In this document: one piece after another, positions 11,257 through 22,324 of the stretch
How the letters are laid out: every line of letters starts with the position of its first letter
Position numbering within the stretch: the first letter of the stretch is position 1
NCBI GenBank assembly: GCA_963575645.1
Contig: OY754473.1
Span: 5,642,001 to 5,706,000 of the forward strand
Source: Xanthostigma xanthostigma
Taxonomy: Eukaryota; Arthropoda; Insecta; Raphidioptera; Raphidiidae
Reading direction: 5' to 3'
DNA length: 64,000 nucleotides
Translations under genes and position numbers: made by a program
The notes under the pieces: generated by a model
The model's input: the letters and a program-made list of their open reading frames with translations, nothing else
What the model was told of the DNA's origin: nothing
Database searches by the model: none

Positions 11257-11780
11257 TGGGAATTTAGTCGAGAATCGCACTTGTAATAGAGGACCCACCT
11301 CACGGCTTGTTTGACAGAACAAATTGAAACGCTATAACGACATCTTTAAATACGAAATCGACAATATTCTCAGACCTCGATTCGATTTAACCGTTTGTTA
11401 TAGTTTTTAATGTTTCGCGATGCATTTATATATACAGTAAAATTCGTTTTCTTCTTTTTTTTTGTTCCTTTATTCCAGAGACGATCCCAACAATTTTTTT
11501 TTTCATTAAATCTTCACTGGTTAACGGGCGCCCAGATTCCCTGTCTGTCTATGAATTCGTACTCGTTTCTATGATCTAGGTAGCTCTATCACAAAAGTAA
11601 CCTAAGTATTCTGTATTAACCACTGGTATATTGTTATTGTATTTATAAGATTACAGAAAAATCACAGTACAATGTACTATTTTGTTAAACATTCTTCTGA
11701 CGACTCGTGCCCGGGTACCCGTTTATAAATCCGAATACTCGTTTACAAAGACTCTGTTTCAGAGGTCTCAACAAACGACA
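11257..11780. other. intron 1 noncoding, nothing assigned
   Basis: AT-rich single-copy-looking sequence. No exon-like frame or shared repeat was recognised. Confidence 0.4.
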
Positions 11781-11949
11781 TACGATGAAGGAAGGTTTTG
11801 GTTAAGGATCATAAATAAGCTTTACCAATGTTAACGTTTCGAAAAATTTCATCTTCAGGTCCTCAAGCTGGTCAAATAGTGGTAAATTGTTCTATAACGT
11901 TGGCCATTAACTTATTTATGATCCTCAACCGAAACCTTCCTTCATCGTA
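11781..11949. repeat. inverted repeat with hammerhead-like core
   Basis: Arms 11781-11820 and 11911-11949 (TACGATGAAGGAAGG...) are complementary with few mismatches. On the minus strand at 11834-11857 the spacer reads CTGAAGATG...TTCGAAACG, the same core layout as at 7777-7808. Likely a Penelope-like retroelement end. Confidence 0.5.
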
Positions 11950-12247
11950 ACATTTTTGTTGGATCAACACTACTTTATACTGAAAACATTCTTAATGTAA
12001 GGGGCCATTCATTAATTACGTAAGGGTCTCGAGGGGAAGAGGGGTTCTTAAAATCTTACCATGCCCTTATCTCGGTGGAGGGGTGGCCAAAGCCAATCTT
12101 ACGTAATATTTTTTTAAGTCGAAATGTGTGATTTCTAACATAGAATGATGGATATTTGAGAAACAACTATCAGATCTGTTTTTTTCTTTTTCTCTTTATA
12201 CATATTTTTATTTTAAAAATTAATATTTAAAAACTTATTTTTAATTA
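11950..12247. other. intron 1; GGGGCCATTCATTAATTACG MITE fragment
   Basis: Positions 12001-12105 start GGGGCCATTCATTAATTACG and end near a complementary CTTACGTAAT, a short TIR element. A related fragment is at 29221. The rest is AT-rich. Confidence 0.4.
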
Positions 12248-12595
12248 TCTATACTTCTATATGATATATATAAAGCTGAAGAGTTTGTTTGAACGCGCTA
12301 ATCTCAGGAATTACTGGTTCGAATTGATTTTTTTTTTGTTGGATAGTCCATTTATCGAGAAAGGCTATAGGCTGTATAATATCACGTAACGACCAATAGG
12401 AGCGGAGCATCAATGAAAAATGTTGCAAAATGTAACTCAAAATTTGCACGTCCGACAAAAACTTTTGAACGGTAACTCCGATCATCATGAAATTTGGACA
12501 CCATTAATCTCGGTAAACTTAAGATGAATGTGCGTACTTATGTCACTCTCCCCATTCGTTCTTTTGCACCCGGGTGAAACCGGGCGGGACCGCTA
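12248..12595 (+). mobile_element. non-autonomous Helitron, family B copy 1
   Basis: Starts TCTATACTTCTATATG and AAAGCTGAAGAGTTTG. Ends with the hairpin ACCCGGGTGAAACCGGGCGGG just before CCGCTA, where the last G of CTAG is mutated. About 348 bp, no coding capacity. Confidence 0.7.
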
Positions 12596-12675
12596 TAATT
12601 TATAAAACTGATATTCCAAAGACTAGACAAATAATAACATACAAATCTTTGATTAACGTCTGATTAGAATTCTTC

Positions 12676-12791
12676 AATAAATAAAATTATCGACCAATTT
12701 TTCAGACAAATATATTAACCACAAATCATTTATTTTTGATATTTTTTGTTAATATATTTGTCTGAAAAATTGGTCGATAATTTTATTTATT
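12676..12791. repeat. perfect 44-bp hairpin arms
   Basis: Arms 12676-12719 and 12748-12791 are exact reverse complements around a 28-base spacer. The arm sequence (ATCGACCAATTTTTCAG) also occurs singly near 7850. Confidence 0.9.
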
Positions 12792-13016
12792 AATTAATAA
12801 TATAATCATAATCTAAATTCCACAATAATACTGGTATTCGGGTACTGGATTCCAAAAATTTAACGGGTTCTGTCATACTCAATATTGTCCTTAGTTCTTG
12901 CCCTTACTTTGTATGTGTTTTTATATCGAAGGCATACTCGCCAAGGGTGTGAACGAACTTAAAGAAAAGTATGCACTGTTCACAGTAAGTTTGCTGTCAC
13001 ATCATGGAACTGACAA
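12792..13016. other. intron 1 noncoding
   Basis: GGTACTGGATTCCAAAAATT at 12841 recurs in part at 14989. No gene. Confidence 0.3.
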
Positions 13017-13276
13017 TCTATACTAATATACAAAGCTGAAGAGTTTGTTAATTGTTTGGTTGAACGCGCTAATCTCAGGAACTACTGGTTTGAATTGAAA
13101 AAACATTTTTTTGTTGGATAGTCTATTTATCGAGGAAGGCTATAGGCTATATAATATCACGCTACGATCAAAAGGAGCGAAGCATCAATGAAAAATGTAA
13201 CTCAAAGTTTGTCCGTCCGACAAAAAATTTTGAACGGCAACTCCGATCATCATGAAATTTGGACACAACATTCATA
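13017..13276 (+). mobile_element. Helitron family B copy 2, 3'-truncated
   Basis: Begins TCTATACTAATATACAAAGC and follows the family to GGACACAACATTC, then homology stops. The next about 180 bp (ACCGCTTTTCGTGGATT onward) belong to another, unnamed repeat or unique sequence. Confidence 0.65.
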
Positions 13277-13539
13277 CTATACCGCTTTTCGTGGATTATT
13301 TTTACCCGATTACAGCGAAGCCAAAAGGAATGGTTATGAGTTTAGCAGTCTATGTTTGTATTTACGGATGTTCCACCGTAGCGCCTAAACTATTCATCCG
13401 ATTTTGATAAATAAGGTGTCAATCGATTCGTTATTATGGCCCGGGTAACATAGGCTACAATTATTTTTGAATTTTAGTCCCAGATGAGAGCAAATTGAAA
13501 ACAAATAAAAAATAAGTTAAAAAAAAAATAATTTAAATA
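13277..13539. other. intron 1 noncoding
   Basis: Helitron-like phrases (CCGATTTTGATAAATAAGGT, GGCCCGGGTAACATAGGCTA) suggest an older element of another family. No gene. Confidence 0.3.
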
Positions 13540-13821
13540 AAAAATAAGTTCTTAAAACTAAAACCCGACTACTATAAAGTATGAAACAAGAAAATATTCT
13601 CATCTGAGGATAGCCGAGGTCGTATGTCATCTCATATTGAGGAGTCTCTAGATGTATAGCGTGATGAATTTTGCCCTAGAGCTTATGATCGCTTACTATA
13701 CTGTTAAAATGTAATGTTTTGTCAGGGTAGGTGGCATACGACCACGGCTATCCTCAGATGAGAATATTTTCATGTTTCATACCTTTCAGTAGTCGGGTTT
13801 TAGTTTTAAGAACTTATTTTT
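13540..13821. repeat. foldback element with 90-bp arms
   Basis: Arms 13540-13630 and 13732-13821 are complementary with a few differences (AAGTTCTTAAAACTAAAACC ...). About 100 bp of unique spacer. The right arm abuts the next Helitron by two bases. Confidence 0.8.
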
Positions 13822-13823
13822 TA

Positions 13824-14163
13824 CTAGCGGTCCCGTCCGGTTTCACCCGGGTGCAAAGGAACGAATGGTGGAGGGACATGAGTACGCACGTTCATCTTAG
13901 TTTACCGAGATGAATGTTGTGTTCAAATTTCATGACGATCGGAGTTCGTTCAAAAGTTTTTGTCGGACGGACAAATTTTGAGTTACATTTTTCATTGATG
14001 CTCCGCTCCTATTGATGGTACCGTGATATTATATAGCCTATAGTCTTCCTCGATAAATGGACTATCCAACAAAAAAACATTTTTTCAATTCGAACCAGTA
14101 GTTCCTGAGATTAGCGCGTTCAAACAAACAAACAAACTCTTCAGCTTTATATATTGGTATAGA
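13824..14163 (-). mobile_element. Helitron family B copy 3
   Basis: Full-length reversed copy. CTAG at 13824-13827 with the ACCCGGGTGAAACCGG hairpin, ending at GGTATAGA (complement of TCTATACC) at 14163. Confidence 0.75.
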
Positions 14164-15011
14164 TTGGGGACACTGTTCGTCGCAAATAGTCAGTTACACG
14201 TGACGTGTTTGCAAAATGGTTCCGAACGGTTTCGGTACGTCAAAAGACAGCAGATGTTTGCGCCCGTGCCACCGTTAGAAGGAACATCGCTTTCCAATTT
14301 CGACGTGTTGCACATACACACTCTCTCTTTGTCGCTCTTTATAGGACAGCACCCAACGACCTTTTCTCCGTCTCGCTCCGACACAAACGCGTCTTGAGCA
14401 CCCTTCTTCTTGGCGCGCTCATGTTCTGTCGACCCCGTCAACAACCGTGGCTCGACGTCGTCTTCAAAGGTCACAGTTCTTGCACTTTTACTGACTACTA
14501 GAAACGCACCAACAAATACCGGATGTCTTTTTTTCCCGAATTGCTTTCACTTTCAAACGATATTAGGTATGGTCCAAGCAGCCAGAGACATTTTTGATGC
14601 GATCATTTTTTTTTTTTTTATTTTAAAAGGAACGAATCGGCTTCTATGGCCATTATCGCGTAATAGCGATCATTTTTGTTTATTCTTTTTTTTGTGGTGT
14701 TTGTCATAGGTTGTTTTTGAGGTTAGTTAACTTGCAACTAAAGAAAACCGTACTATTTTTACTACTAAGTACCGAATTTTAAGAAAATACTTATCATTTA
14801 CTAAATTTACATACCTGAAATACCTCTGAACCACAGCTCTACACCCATAAATACAACATCTAATGCCAGCTGTCACTGGGGCGTGACGTCACAAGCGTTT
14901 TCGCGATTGCCTTAAAATAGAAAGATAATAATGCAATAATTTGCGTTAAAATTTGATTTAGTGCTGAAATAATGTTTTTTTGTTCGGAACTGGATTCCAA
15001 AATTTGCCAAC
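14164..15011. other. intron 1, unassigned; 14170-14500 GC-richer
   Basis: Positions 14170-14500 are GC-richer than the surroundings and open in several frames on both strands, but no domain, splice pair or repeat partner was recognised. The rest is AT-rich with T runs. Confidence 0.3.
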
Positions 15012-15430
15012 ATGCCTATTAGAACTGTACATATATTTAATAATTTACTATATGAATCATTGTCTATCTACTCAATGTGCGGTGAGTATAGGCAACAAAG
15101 CGTATCGAAAATATATCTGCGTCTCTTTCTTCGATATAATTCTCTGATTTCTCCGATAATAGGATTGGTTGATGTACTTGTATTCAATCTGAATAAAGTA
15201 TCTCTGTTTCAAAAACTTTGTCTTTTTCTATGACGTTAACATGGGCGTACCCAGCTTTTGCCCCAGGAGGGAGCAAATTAGACATTTCTTAAGCCGGGTC
15301 CCCCGTGCTTGTTTTGCCCTCCTATATACGCCAGTGCTTACGGCTTAAAAAAAGACAGAAGTACCTATATGTTTGCACCCTAATGGTTCGATTGCGATTT
15401 TATTCCTATATGCTCAGTATAGAATAAAAG
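15012..15430 (+). mobile_element. repeat family G, single arm
   Basis: Shares about 400 bp with each arm of the inverted pair at 43612-44366 (ATCTACTCAATGTGCGGTGAG ... ACATGGGCGTACCCAG ... ACGCCAGTGCTTACGG). No coding capacity. Confidence 0.6.
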
Positions 15431-15450
15431 TAGATGGAACAAACGAATTT

Positions 15451-15743
15451 AAAAGACTCGGAAGTTAGATGCGAATGCGGGCTTGCGCTTGTACAGTCCG
15501 TTGAAAAACTACAAACTCGCAACTCAACAAAACTAACATAGCAATAACAACTTGACAATAGCGTACTCGACTGTACTTTAAAGCATGGAAAGCGACAAGT
15601 GACAAAGGCAACGAGCGATCACGGCCAAACACCGACGAGCGCGCGTTCCGTGCAGGTAGCTGGGAGATGGCTCTAAAATGTGCCTTCGCGACGCTGTTTC
15701 TGACTAACTTCCGAACCTTTTAGATCCGTGGCGCGTACTATAC
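15451..15743 (+). mobile_element. TIR MITE, family F copy 2
   Basis: Same body as 10943-11256. The left TIR is shortened (begins AAAAGACTCGGAAGTTAG); the right TIR is intact through GGCGCGTACTATAC. Confidence 0.65.
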
Positions 15744-15749
15744 ACGTCT

Positions 15750-16128
15750 TTGCTGAGTCATTTAATGCCGAATGACACACTGTAAGTGCAATAGTACTAA
15801 GCTTACAGTGACTTAAACCATTCACATTGACGTCGTTGACAAAGATATAATATTGTAACAATAAATATTATTAATGTTAAGCTTTTATTATACTTTATAG
15901 TTCATCCGAAATGCGAATGATAATTATAAGATCAGAATCATATTAAAATGAGCTCAGAGCTGAGTGTGTGTATTGTGCTGTGCAGTGCTACATGACTCCT
16001 GAGCGTGCGTGATGACAGTTCACACCTCTGCAGTCTGCACTCTTGTGTAGTGCGTATACTGTCTAGTGTCACTCCTTTGAACGACTCGCTCTGAGCGACT
16101 CTTTTTAGTGAGTGGAGCCAGCTCCCGC
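15750..16128 (+). mobile_element. hAT-like MITE, family H copy 1 (partial)
   Basis: Contains CACTCCTTTGAACGACTCGC and AAAAGAGTCG-type blocks near 16070-16110. Shared with the longer reversed copy at 53512-54092. Confidence 0.55.
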
Positions 16129-16686
16129 AATAAAGAATGACATTTGGCGGGTTAAACAGTTCGCCGTCCGAGAGGACAGTCTGTATGCGACAAATAATAA
16201 TTTTATTATCAAATGTACAGATGTTAAAGTACGGTAATTCTGCCCTATATTTCACAACATTCCACACACATTCACGCAGCAGACATGGGGCAGACGCGGT
16301 TCTTGTATAATGTGTGCGTAAAATGACTTCTGCGAGCAGCTGTTGCCGGCTGTCTTTAATCAAACTTGATATTATATTATAGGAACGGCGTTCGGGCTTC
16401 AGGGGCGGCGAGGAAGCCTATATATAGGTACTCTCGCACATTTCGGCCGGGCTGAAACCATACTAATTATTATTAGAGCCAGAGAACGGTAACAGAACCG
16501 TCACAGACTTGCTGCTGCGCAAGACTGTCATGCGCAGTGGCTCAAAAATCGATATAAACAGTTTCGCATAAGAATTGCGACCTGTACAGTTCGGACGTAC
16601 TACGTACAGACCGACCGGCAGCAGCTGTTCGAGCTTTTCAAGTACGATTTTAGGACTTGTTATATGAACTTGAAACGATTTAAAAA
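16129..16686. other. intron 1 noncoding, partly repetitive
   Basis: GCGACCTGTACAGTTCGGACG (about 16580) resembles 23863-23885, so at least part is an old repeat. No gene. Confidence 0.35.
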
Positions 16687-17093
16687 TTTTTATTCAACTC
16701 ATGCGCGTTATTCATGTTTTATCATGCCTAAAAACCGAACCCTAAATAGCCATTTATCGACTGGTGACAATTACTTGTCATAACTCAATGAAGATTCCTA
16801 CTAGCTCGGCCATTGTGGAGTAATGAAAATAAACGTAACTATTTTCTGAGTCGTAACGAAATAGTCGGTAACAACAACTCCGTTGTTACCCATTGAGGCT
16901 AAAATTGAGAGGCCGAATGTTTTCGACTTGGAGTTTATTCATAACCGGCTAACCTCAAACCAAAACATTGAATCGTGCTGTTTGGTGCTGTTAGTATTGA
17001 CAGTTTTTTTTGTAAAGAAATAAATAGATATTTACAACATCTCATTAATAACAATAAATAAAACATGAATAACGCGCAATTGTTGAATAAAAT
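16687..17093. mobile_element. TIR element related to family C ends
   Basis: TTTTATTCAACTCATGCGCG at the left and its complement at the right (AACGCGCAATTGTTGAATAA) form inverted ends of about 37 bp around 330 bp. The termini resemble those of the 7872 and 17720 elements. Confidence 0.55.
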
Positions 17094-17419
17094 TATGGGC
17101 GTAGCTTGTAGGCTAAGTCATGACACGCCATGAATGACTAGACTACTAGCTATGCCAATAACTATTACAGTTTATTGAACAGAATATCGCCTTTTCAAAA
17201 CGGCGACAATTTGATTCGAATTCTTACGAAATTAACCTAGGTCATGTAACGGATGTTAATTTTTTGTAGACATTCGCGTAAATATTATGTTTTCAAATCT
17301 GACGTCATTTGTTCAAGATTAAAATTTGTAGTGGTTCTAGGTACTAGGTTGATTATGAATACTAAGTCTGAAGCTTTATTACTTGACAATAAAGTAAAGA
17401 CTATAATAAAAGATTAAAG
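17094..17419. other. intron 1 noncoding, nothing assigned
   Basis: AT-rich and apparently single copy. No exon or repeat recognised. Confidence 0.35.
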
Positions 17420-17691
17420 TTACGACGTTGTGTACTTACAACGCTAATATGAGTAGTATATCTAGTTAGTGCATTTCACCTGAATAGAAGCTTATTTTTG
17501 AGATACATTTTGCAACAGTTTTCATTAATGCTCCGCTCCTAATGGTCGTAGCGTGATATTATATAGCCTATAGCCTTCCTCGATAAATGGGCTATCCAGC
17601 AGAAAAAAAATTTCAATTTGAACCAGTAGCTCCTGAGATTAGCGCGTTTAAACAAACAAACAAACTCTTCAGCTTTATATATTAGTATAGA
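17420..17691 (-). mobile_element. Helitron family B copy 4, tRNA-bearing subfamily remnant
   Basis: The right part is a standard reversed Helitron 5' half ending ATTAGTATAGA. The left part (CGCTAATATGAGTAGTATA, TAGTTAGTGCATTTCACCTG) matches the flank of the tRNA insert in the copies at 48189 and 49577, so this is a truncated member of the same subfamily. Confidence 0.6.
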
Positions 17692-17719
17692 TAATTTTCA
17701 TATTTAAAAAAAAAATATT

Positions 17720-18229
17720 TTTATTCAACACGCGTGAGTAATATGTAATTTCGGGGCCCTGCTAAATTCGGGAGAAATAATAGATTATTTCATGTTGACG
17801 CGTAGAGTGCTAATAATAAGCCGTACAGTGTGATAATGAATTTTCTGGACCAATAGAAACGCAGTAGCAAGCCCTAGCGTGCAATAATGAAAAAAAACTG
17901 CACGCCGCTTCTGGACCAATAGGAACATGGTAGGCGGTATTGTATATATGAAAACAGCATCGCAATTCAGCGAAAGTCATGGCTATCTTGTGTGCATCGA
18001 GGGCGCTGGGTACAACAATCAATGAAGTGATTTATTATTTTTCCCTCTTTTATCAGGGCCCCGATTACATATTACTCGTGCTAGTTGAATAAAATATTAT
18101 GTGCGACCATTGATCGAAGGAGAATATTCCACTCGCGTGCGTTTTACCGCACTCGCTACGCTCGTGCGGCAAATTTCACGCTCATGGAATCTTCTCCTTC
18201 TCTCACTAGTCGTACAATATACTATTACT
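17720..18229 (+). mobile_element. TIR element, family C copy 2
   Basis: Aligns along its length with 7872-8385, including the internal GGACCAATAGGAAC units and the 130-bp tail ending CTCACTAGTCG. Confidence 0.6.
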
Positions 18230-18644
18230 GATATTATTATTCGCATGAATTTTCCGATTGCGAATACGTGTCCAGTATAAAATAAAAGATATATTTTAAA
18301 AATAAAATCGTGCCCCCACAGTTACGAGCCGTGTATGCACGAAGTATACCGTATAAATACGCCCCTCTTAAGACGTTCAATGCTCTCTCCCCTGGCGTTA
18401 TTATTTATAGGCAGGATATCCGAAAATACTGCATTTTACCAATAAAATCACATCTTATTCCCCGTATATGCAGAGATCATTGATTTTGTGAACAGTTACA
18501 AAAACATCGCCATTATTCGATAGCGAGTCGATTTTCTTTACTTTCCATTTTATTTTGCAGCTGTTTTTTTGAAGTGAAACTTCTTTAAGCGCGACTTGAT
18601 AGTAAATCAGATATCTTTTTTCATATACGGAAATAACGTTCATA
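18230..18644. other. intron 1 noncoding
   Basis: No gene. A GAAGTGAAACTTCTTTAAGCG block at about 18570 belongs to the GAAGT-TIR repeat type (family J). Confidence 0.35.
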
Positions 18645-18735
18645 TATTAGTTTACCGAGATGAATGTTGTGTCCAAATTTCATGATAATCGGAGTTATCG
18701 TTCAAAAGTTTGAGTTATATTTTGCAATGAAATAT
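18645..18735 (-). mobile_element. Helitron family B internal fragment
   Basis: Only the middle of the family (ACCGAGATGAATGTTGTGTCC to GAGTTATATTTTGCAA). Both ends are missing. Confidence 0.6.
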
Positions 18736-18764
18736 AGGTCAGTTAATAAAACAATTCCAAAAAA

Positions 18765-19440
18765 ATTGGTTGTCTGTAAAGTCGGTTTACGGACGATAGT
18801 TTTACGTGATAACGTATTCCGTAATACATAACCTAAACCTCCCAAAATTTGGTTTCAATCCGCTTATCCTTGGTGTCGGAATGATAAGAAATGTCAAAAG
18901 TGACGTTTGCAACTGTCAAAGTATTATGTTCTAATAATAATTAGTTATTCCAATAGTTAACTTAGAAGGCGTTGCATTTCACAAAATACTAATGTCAAAA
19001 AATTGAATTAAACATTAGAAATGCAGCCGTTTTCATGTTAAGACAAGACATACGTTATATTCTAATTTCCATGTACGGCAAACAAAGACGACCGACCGCG
19101 TCGCGCCATGCATTAGACAACATTGCATTTATATTTTATACAGCTATTTTTCTATATAAATTTGTATAAAAAAACTGTTTAGGCAAATTCTGTTATACGA
19201 AATCTATGTAAAATGTTCTCCTCTTTCGTTTAAGACTGGTTTCAAACCGATCTGATTTAAATTGAGCGAGAAATTAGCAAAAAGCACGCACAGGGTCAGG
19301 CGGAACGTTACGCGTTACGAACGTTAGGAACGTTACGACCGTTACACTTTTTCGTGCATGCAGCCGGTGTTTTATCAATTTATAAGATTGGTGATTCATC
19401 AATTTATAAGACGTTATCACGTCAAAAATTTAATTTTTCT
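18765..19440. mobile_element. TIR element, family D long copy
   Basis: Left ACGTGATAACGT near 18803 and its complement near 19423 bound about 620 bp, with the GTTTACGGACGATAG block outside. Near 19308-19350 it holds five loose GTTACG-type repeats. No coding capacity. Confidence 0.55.
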
Positions 19441-19909
19441 TTTATGACAATTTTTTGAGCGCTTTCGGGAATAGGTGTCCCATCATCAGAATCTACAATA
19501 ATTTTTAATCTATGATAAAGATCAGTTATCAAATTTAATTTTTATAATTAATACAATACGAAATTAAAATAGAATTCATGTCAATTCCTTATGCATTTAT
19601 TTTAGTTTTAATGACGAACATTATCGACTTATTAAATATGGTATCAAATTTTTATATTTAGATATTCTAATATTTGGTTTCATGATTGTTAATGCCACTT
19701 ATTTACTTTATTGTAAATTAAATTTAATTAATAATACTTTTAACTTTCTGTGAAATGTCTGCAATGTTACAAGTATGAACTGATAAGAATTTGTGAATGA
19801 TTTTTATGTGAGAACATATAAAAAGGATAGAAATTATACAACTGATCATGCAGTTAGTAAGATTAATTTCCATAAGACAACCATCTGATCAGAAATCAAA
19901 GTTTAAAAA
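19441..19909. other. intron 1 noncoding, nothing assigned
   Basis: Very AT-rich, no shared repeat recognised. Confidence 0.35.
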
Positions 19910-20102
19910 ATATATTTTGCAACATTTTTCATTGATGCTCCGCTCCTGTTGGTCGTAGCGTGATATTATATAGCCTATAGCCTTCCTCGATAAATGGACT
20001 ATCCAACAATTTTTTTTTTCAATTCGAACCAGTAGTTCCTGAGATTATCGCGTTCAATCAAACAAACAAACACACTCTTCAGCTTTATATATTAGTGTTG
20101 AT
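19910..20102 (-). mobile_element. Helitron family B copy, 3'-truncated
   Basis: Reversed 5' half, from TTTTGCAACATTTTTCATTG to TATATATTAGTGTTGA. The CTAG end is missing. Confidence 0.65.
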
Positions 20103-20280
20103 AATATCTGCCACATGTGGAAGAAGTTTTACTTCAACCGCGCGGCATGGGTACACGCGCCCGTATAAAAATTCGGACAAGGGCGATCCAGACTCGTGCG
20201 CCAAGATTTATCGATCATGTTAATAAACTTTATTTATTACAGAAGAAAAAAAAACTGTTAATTCGCTTTTCTTCTTGTAG

Positions 20281-20402
20281 AGCGCGTGAGTGAGTGCATG
20301 GCGCCTCCGTCGATTCCGAACGGCGCTCTCTTCAGTTACGCGGCCGGCCCTGGAGGACACGGCGATAATGACGTCATCCCGCGCTATCCCTTGGGATCTC
20401 AG
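20281..20402 (+). CDS. sushi-domain membrane protein, first half of second sushi domain
   Basis: A 122-bp exon after a good acceptor (CTTTTCTTCTTGTAG) and before the donor CAG|GTAATT, entering in phase 1 and leaving in phase 0. With the final G of the previous exon it reads ERVSECMAPPSIPNG...PLGSQ. It supplies the first consensus cysteine and the PSIPNG turn of a sushi domain; the rest comes from exon 21633-21753. Splitting a sushi domain at this point is common in the family. A Gly/Asp-rich insertion (GPGGHGDND) lengthens the first loop. The intron before it is 9.76 kb and packed with repeats. Confidence 0.85.
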
Positions 20403-20612
20403 GTAATTGCGCCCGTTCAATTTAATTGATTGCCTTTGTTTACCGCGTCTATTTAATCGTTAACCTTTGGGCATTGTAAAAGGATTAAATGCATCTTTAC
20501 CTAGAAAGAGATACCCTAACGGAAATTTAGAGAAGGCTATTGTTTTATCATAAAACAATTTACAGTGTAAACTCTATATAGCGAACTTCTGTTTAACGAA
20601 AAACTCCTTTAA

Positions 20613-21289
20613 GGAGGTTGATGCGTTACAGTCCCAATCAAAAGTAAGTCGAATTCTAAAATCGGAACTTTTTCAAAATTTCTACAAAAGGTTATAAGTC
20701 AATGATAGCAATAAATTATTGTCATAAAGGCATAAATAAATCATTTTTTTATTATTAATTAATTATTTTAGTATTTTACTTAATGGACTAACTTTTGAAT
20801 TTTTTGTACAAAGTTAGGTTAGGAAAAATAAATTTATGTAAATATCTGTATTTTACATATTTTTTGCAGTAAATAATTAAAAATTAGAAGTAATGGAAAT
20901 TAAAATTAAATCATTAAAAAGTAAAAATTGTTAAGAATAAAAGTCCATAATCAAAAATTGCTAAGGTTTAATAATTTTTTTTATTGATTAAAAGTCTCCT
21001 AATTAAATTGAAAAAAATTTTAAAATGTTTGTAAGACACCGATGCTTTACCCAGTTAGTTTTCGGAACTGCTGACATTATTTGGTTATTTGCAAAAAATT
21101 AAAATGTACAGTTTGCATGCTAGCTTGACATATTTTCCATAAGACTACATGTTAAAGTTTTTTTTTTTAATTTTTAACGTTATAAATCTACTACTGATTT
21201 TGGATTTTTTACAGAAAATTTTGTCATAGAAAAATCTATTAAAAAAAACTTTATTTCAGATTTTTTTTCATTATCTTCATTTAACCTCC
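20613..21289 (+). mobile_element. TTAA-flanked 680-700 bp element, family K copy 1
   Basis: Ends GGAGGTTGA and TAACCTCC, directly flanked by TTAA at 20609-20612 and 21290-21293, the piggyBac-type target. The AT-rich body lacks coding capacity. Other copies are 34041-34745 and, reversed, 56097-56786. Confidence 0.65.
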
Positions 21290-21293
21290 TTAA

Positions 21294-21632
21294 ACGTAGA
21301 AATTGCGAAGGTTTGTTTGGCTTACATTGTTTCTCGTACCTAATACTCTATATAGCGTAACAATCACTCTCAATAGCGAAACAATACGTCATAGACCGCA
21401 ACAATGGGATTCTTAGAAATGTCTTCATTTGTTTGTTATAATTGTTAGAAATATTCTTGTTATTTAACGAAAATGATCTCACTGGCCACTATATCCCAAG
21501 ATATGAATAAAATGCAACAAAATAAATTAAAATACTGGATTAGTGAAAAACAACAAACAAAGTTAACAGATGATAATTTTCTTTTTCACACCTAGATACA
21601 AGATCCTGATTTTCTTTTTTTTTTGTGATTAG
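21294..21632. other. intron 2 remainder
   Basis: Short AT-rich intronic stretch ending in a T-rich tract before the acceptor. Nothing else seen. Confidence 0.5.
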
Positions 21633-21753
21633 GTTGCCTACAAATGTTTGGCGCGATATCAGTTGCGAGGCGATTTTATTCTGTCGTGCGACTTGAATGG
21701 TTGCTGGGAACCGGACGAGTTGCCTGTCTGCTATCCCGATACAAGTTTCTTGG
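21633..21753 (+). CDS. sushi-domain membrane protein, second half of second sushi domain
   Basis: A 121-bp exon from a strong T-run acceptor (TTGTGATTAG) to donor G|GTAAGT, phase 0 in and phase 1 out. It encodes VAYKCLARYQLRGDF, then SCDLNGCWEPDELPVCYPDTSFL. This gives the second to fourth consensus cysteines and the conserved Trp of the sushi domain begun at 20281, plus one additional Cys after LNG. The phase-1 end with last base G pairs exactly with exon 43150-43460, forming GAA (Glu). The following intron would be 21.4 kb and contains the Cdc25 gene. Confidence 0.85.
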
Positions 21754-21816
21754 GTAAGTGAAAATTGAAATCACGCATAAATATCGTAGTCAAACATAAA
21801 CAGTAGGGTAGTTTTA

Positions 21817-22300
21817 TTAACCGACTTCAACAAAAAGGAGGAGGTTCTGTGTTCGTCTGTATATATATTTTTTTTTATGTATGTTCACCGATTTCTCCGT
21901 CAATTATGGACCGATTTTCAATTTTTTTTTTATTCGAAAGAGTGCACCTCAGAGGTGGTCCCATCGGAACCAAGTCAGGATCTGATGGTGGAATCCGGAG
22001 AAATCGAGGGAAACTCTCAAATTTCAAAGAAACGCATAATGTTTTTTATGTATGTTCACCGATTTTTAGTGTTAGATTAACACTAAAAAGAGAAAAATAA
22101 ACTATTTTTAACAAAAAAACTGAACCGACTTCACACTAAAAAGTAAAAAATAATTGCGTATTGAAATGTTTTGGAGTCGGTGTAGTTCTCGGAATAGATT
22201 TCATTTTGGCTGACACCGACTCCAAAACATTTCAATACGCAATTATTTTTTACTTTTTAGTGTGAAGTCGTTTCAGTTTTTTTGTTAAAAATATTTTTTT
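21817..22300 (+). mobile_element. composite foldback element, second family (A') copy 1
   Basis: Begins TTAACCGACTTCAAC with a GGAGGAGGTTCTG block. One long unit and part of a second (TTTATGTATGTTCACCGATTT twice, 21876 and 22046) follow. Then a foldback whose arms (about 22109-22175 and 22212-22286) carry AAGTAAAAAATAATTGCG. Same layout as 4788-5869 but different sequence. Confidence 0.65.
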
Positions 22301-22324
22301 TTTATTTTCGGTCGTATTGTTTTA

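Noticed and set aside
14190..14501. Overlapping open frames on both strands
   Set aside because: No domain, no matching splice phase to neighbouring exons; reported only as an unassigned GC-rich block.
21849..22100. Frames sharing sequence with 60562-60887
   Set aside because: They are the same minisatellite unit of the composite foldback family read in open frames.
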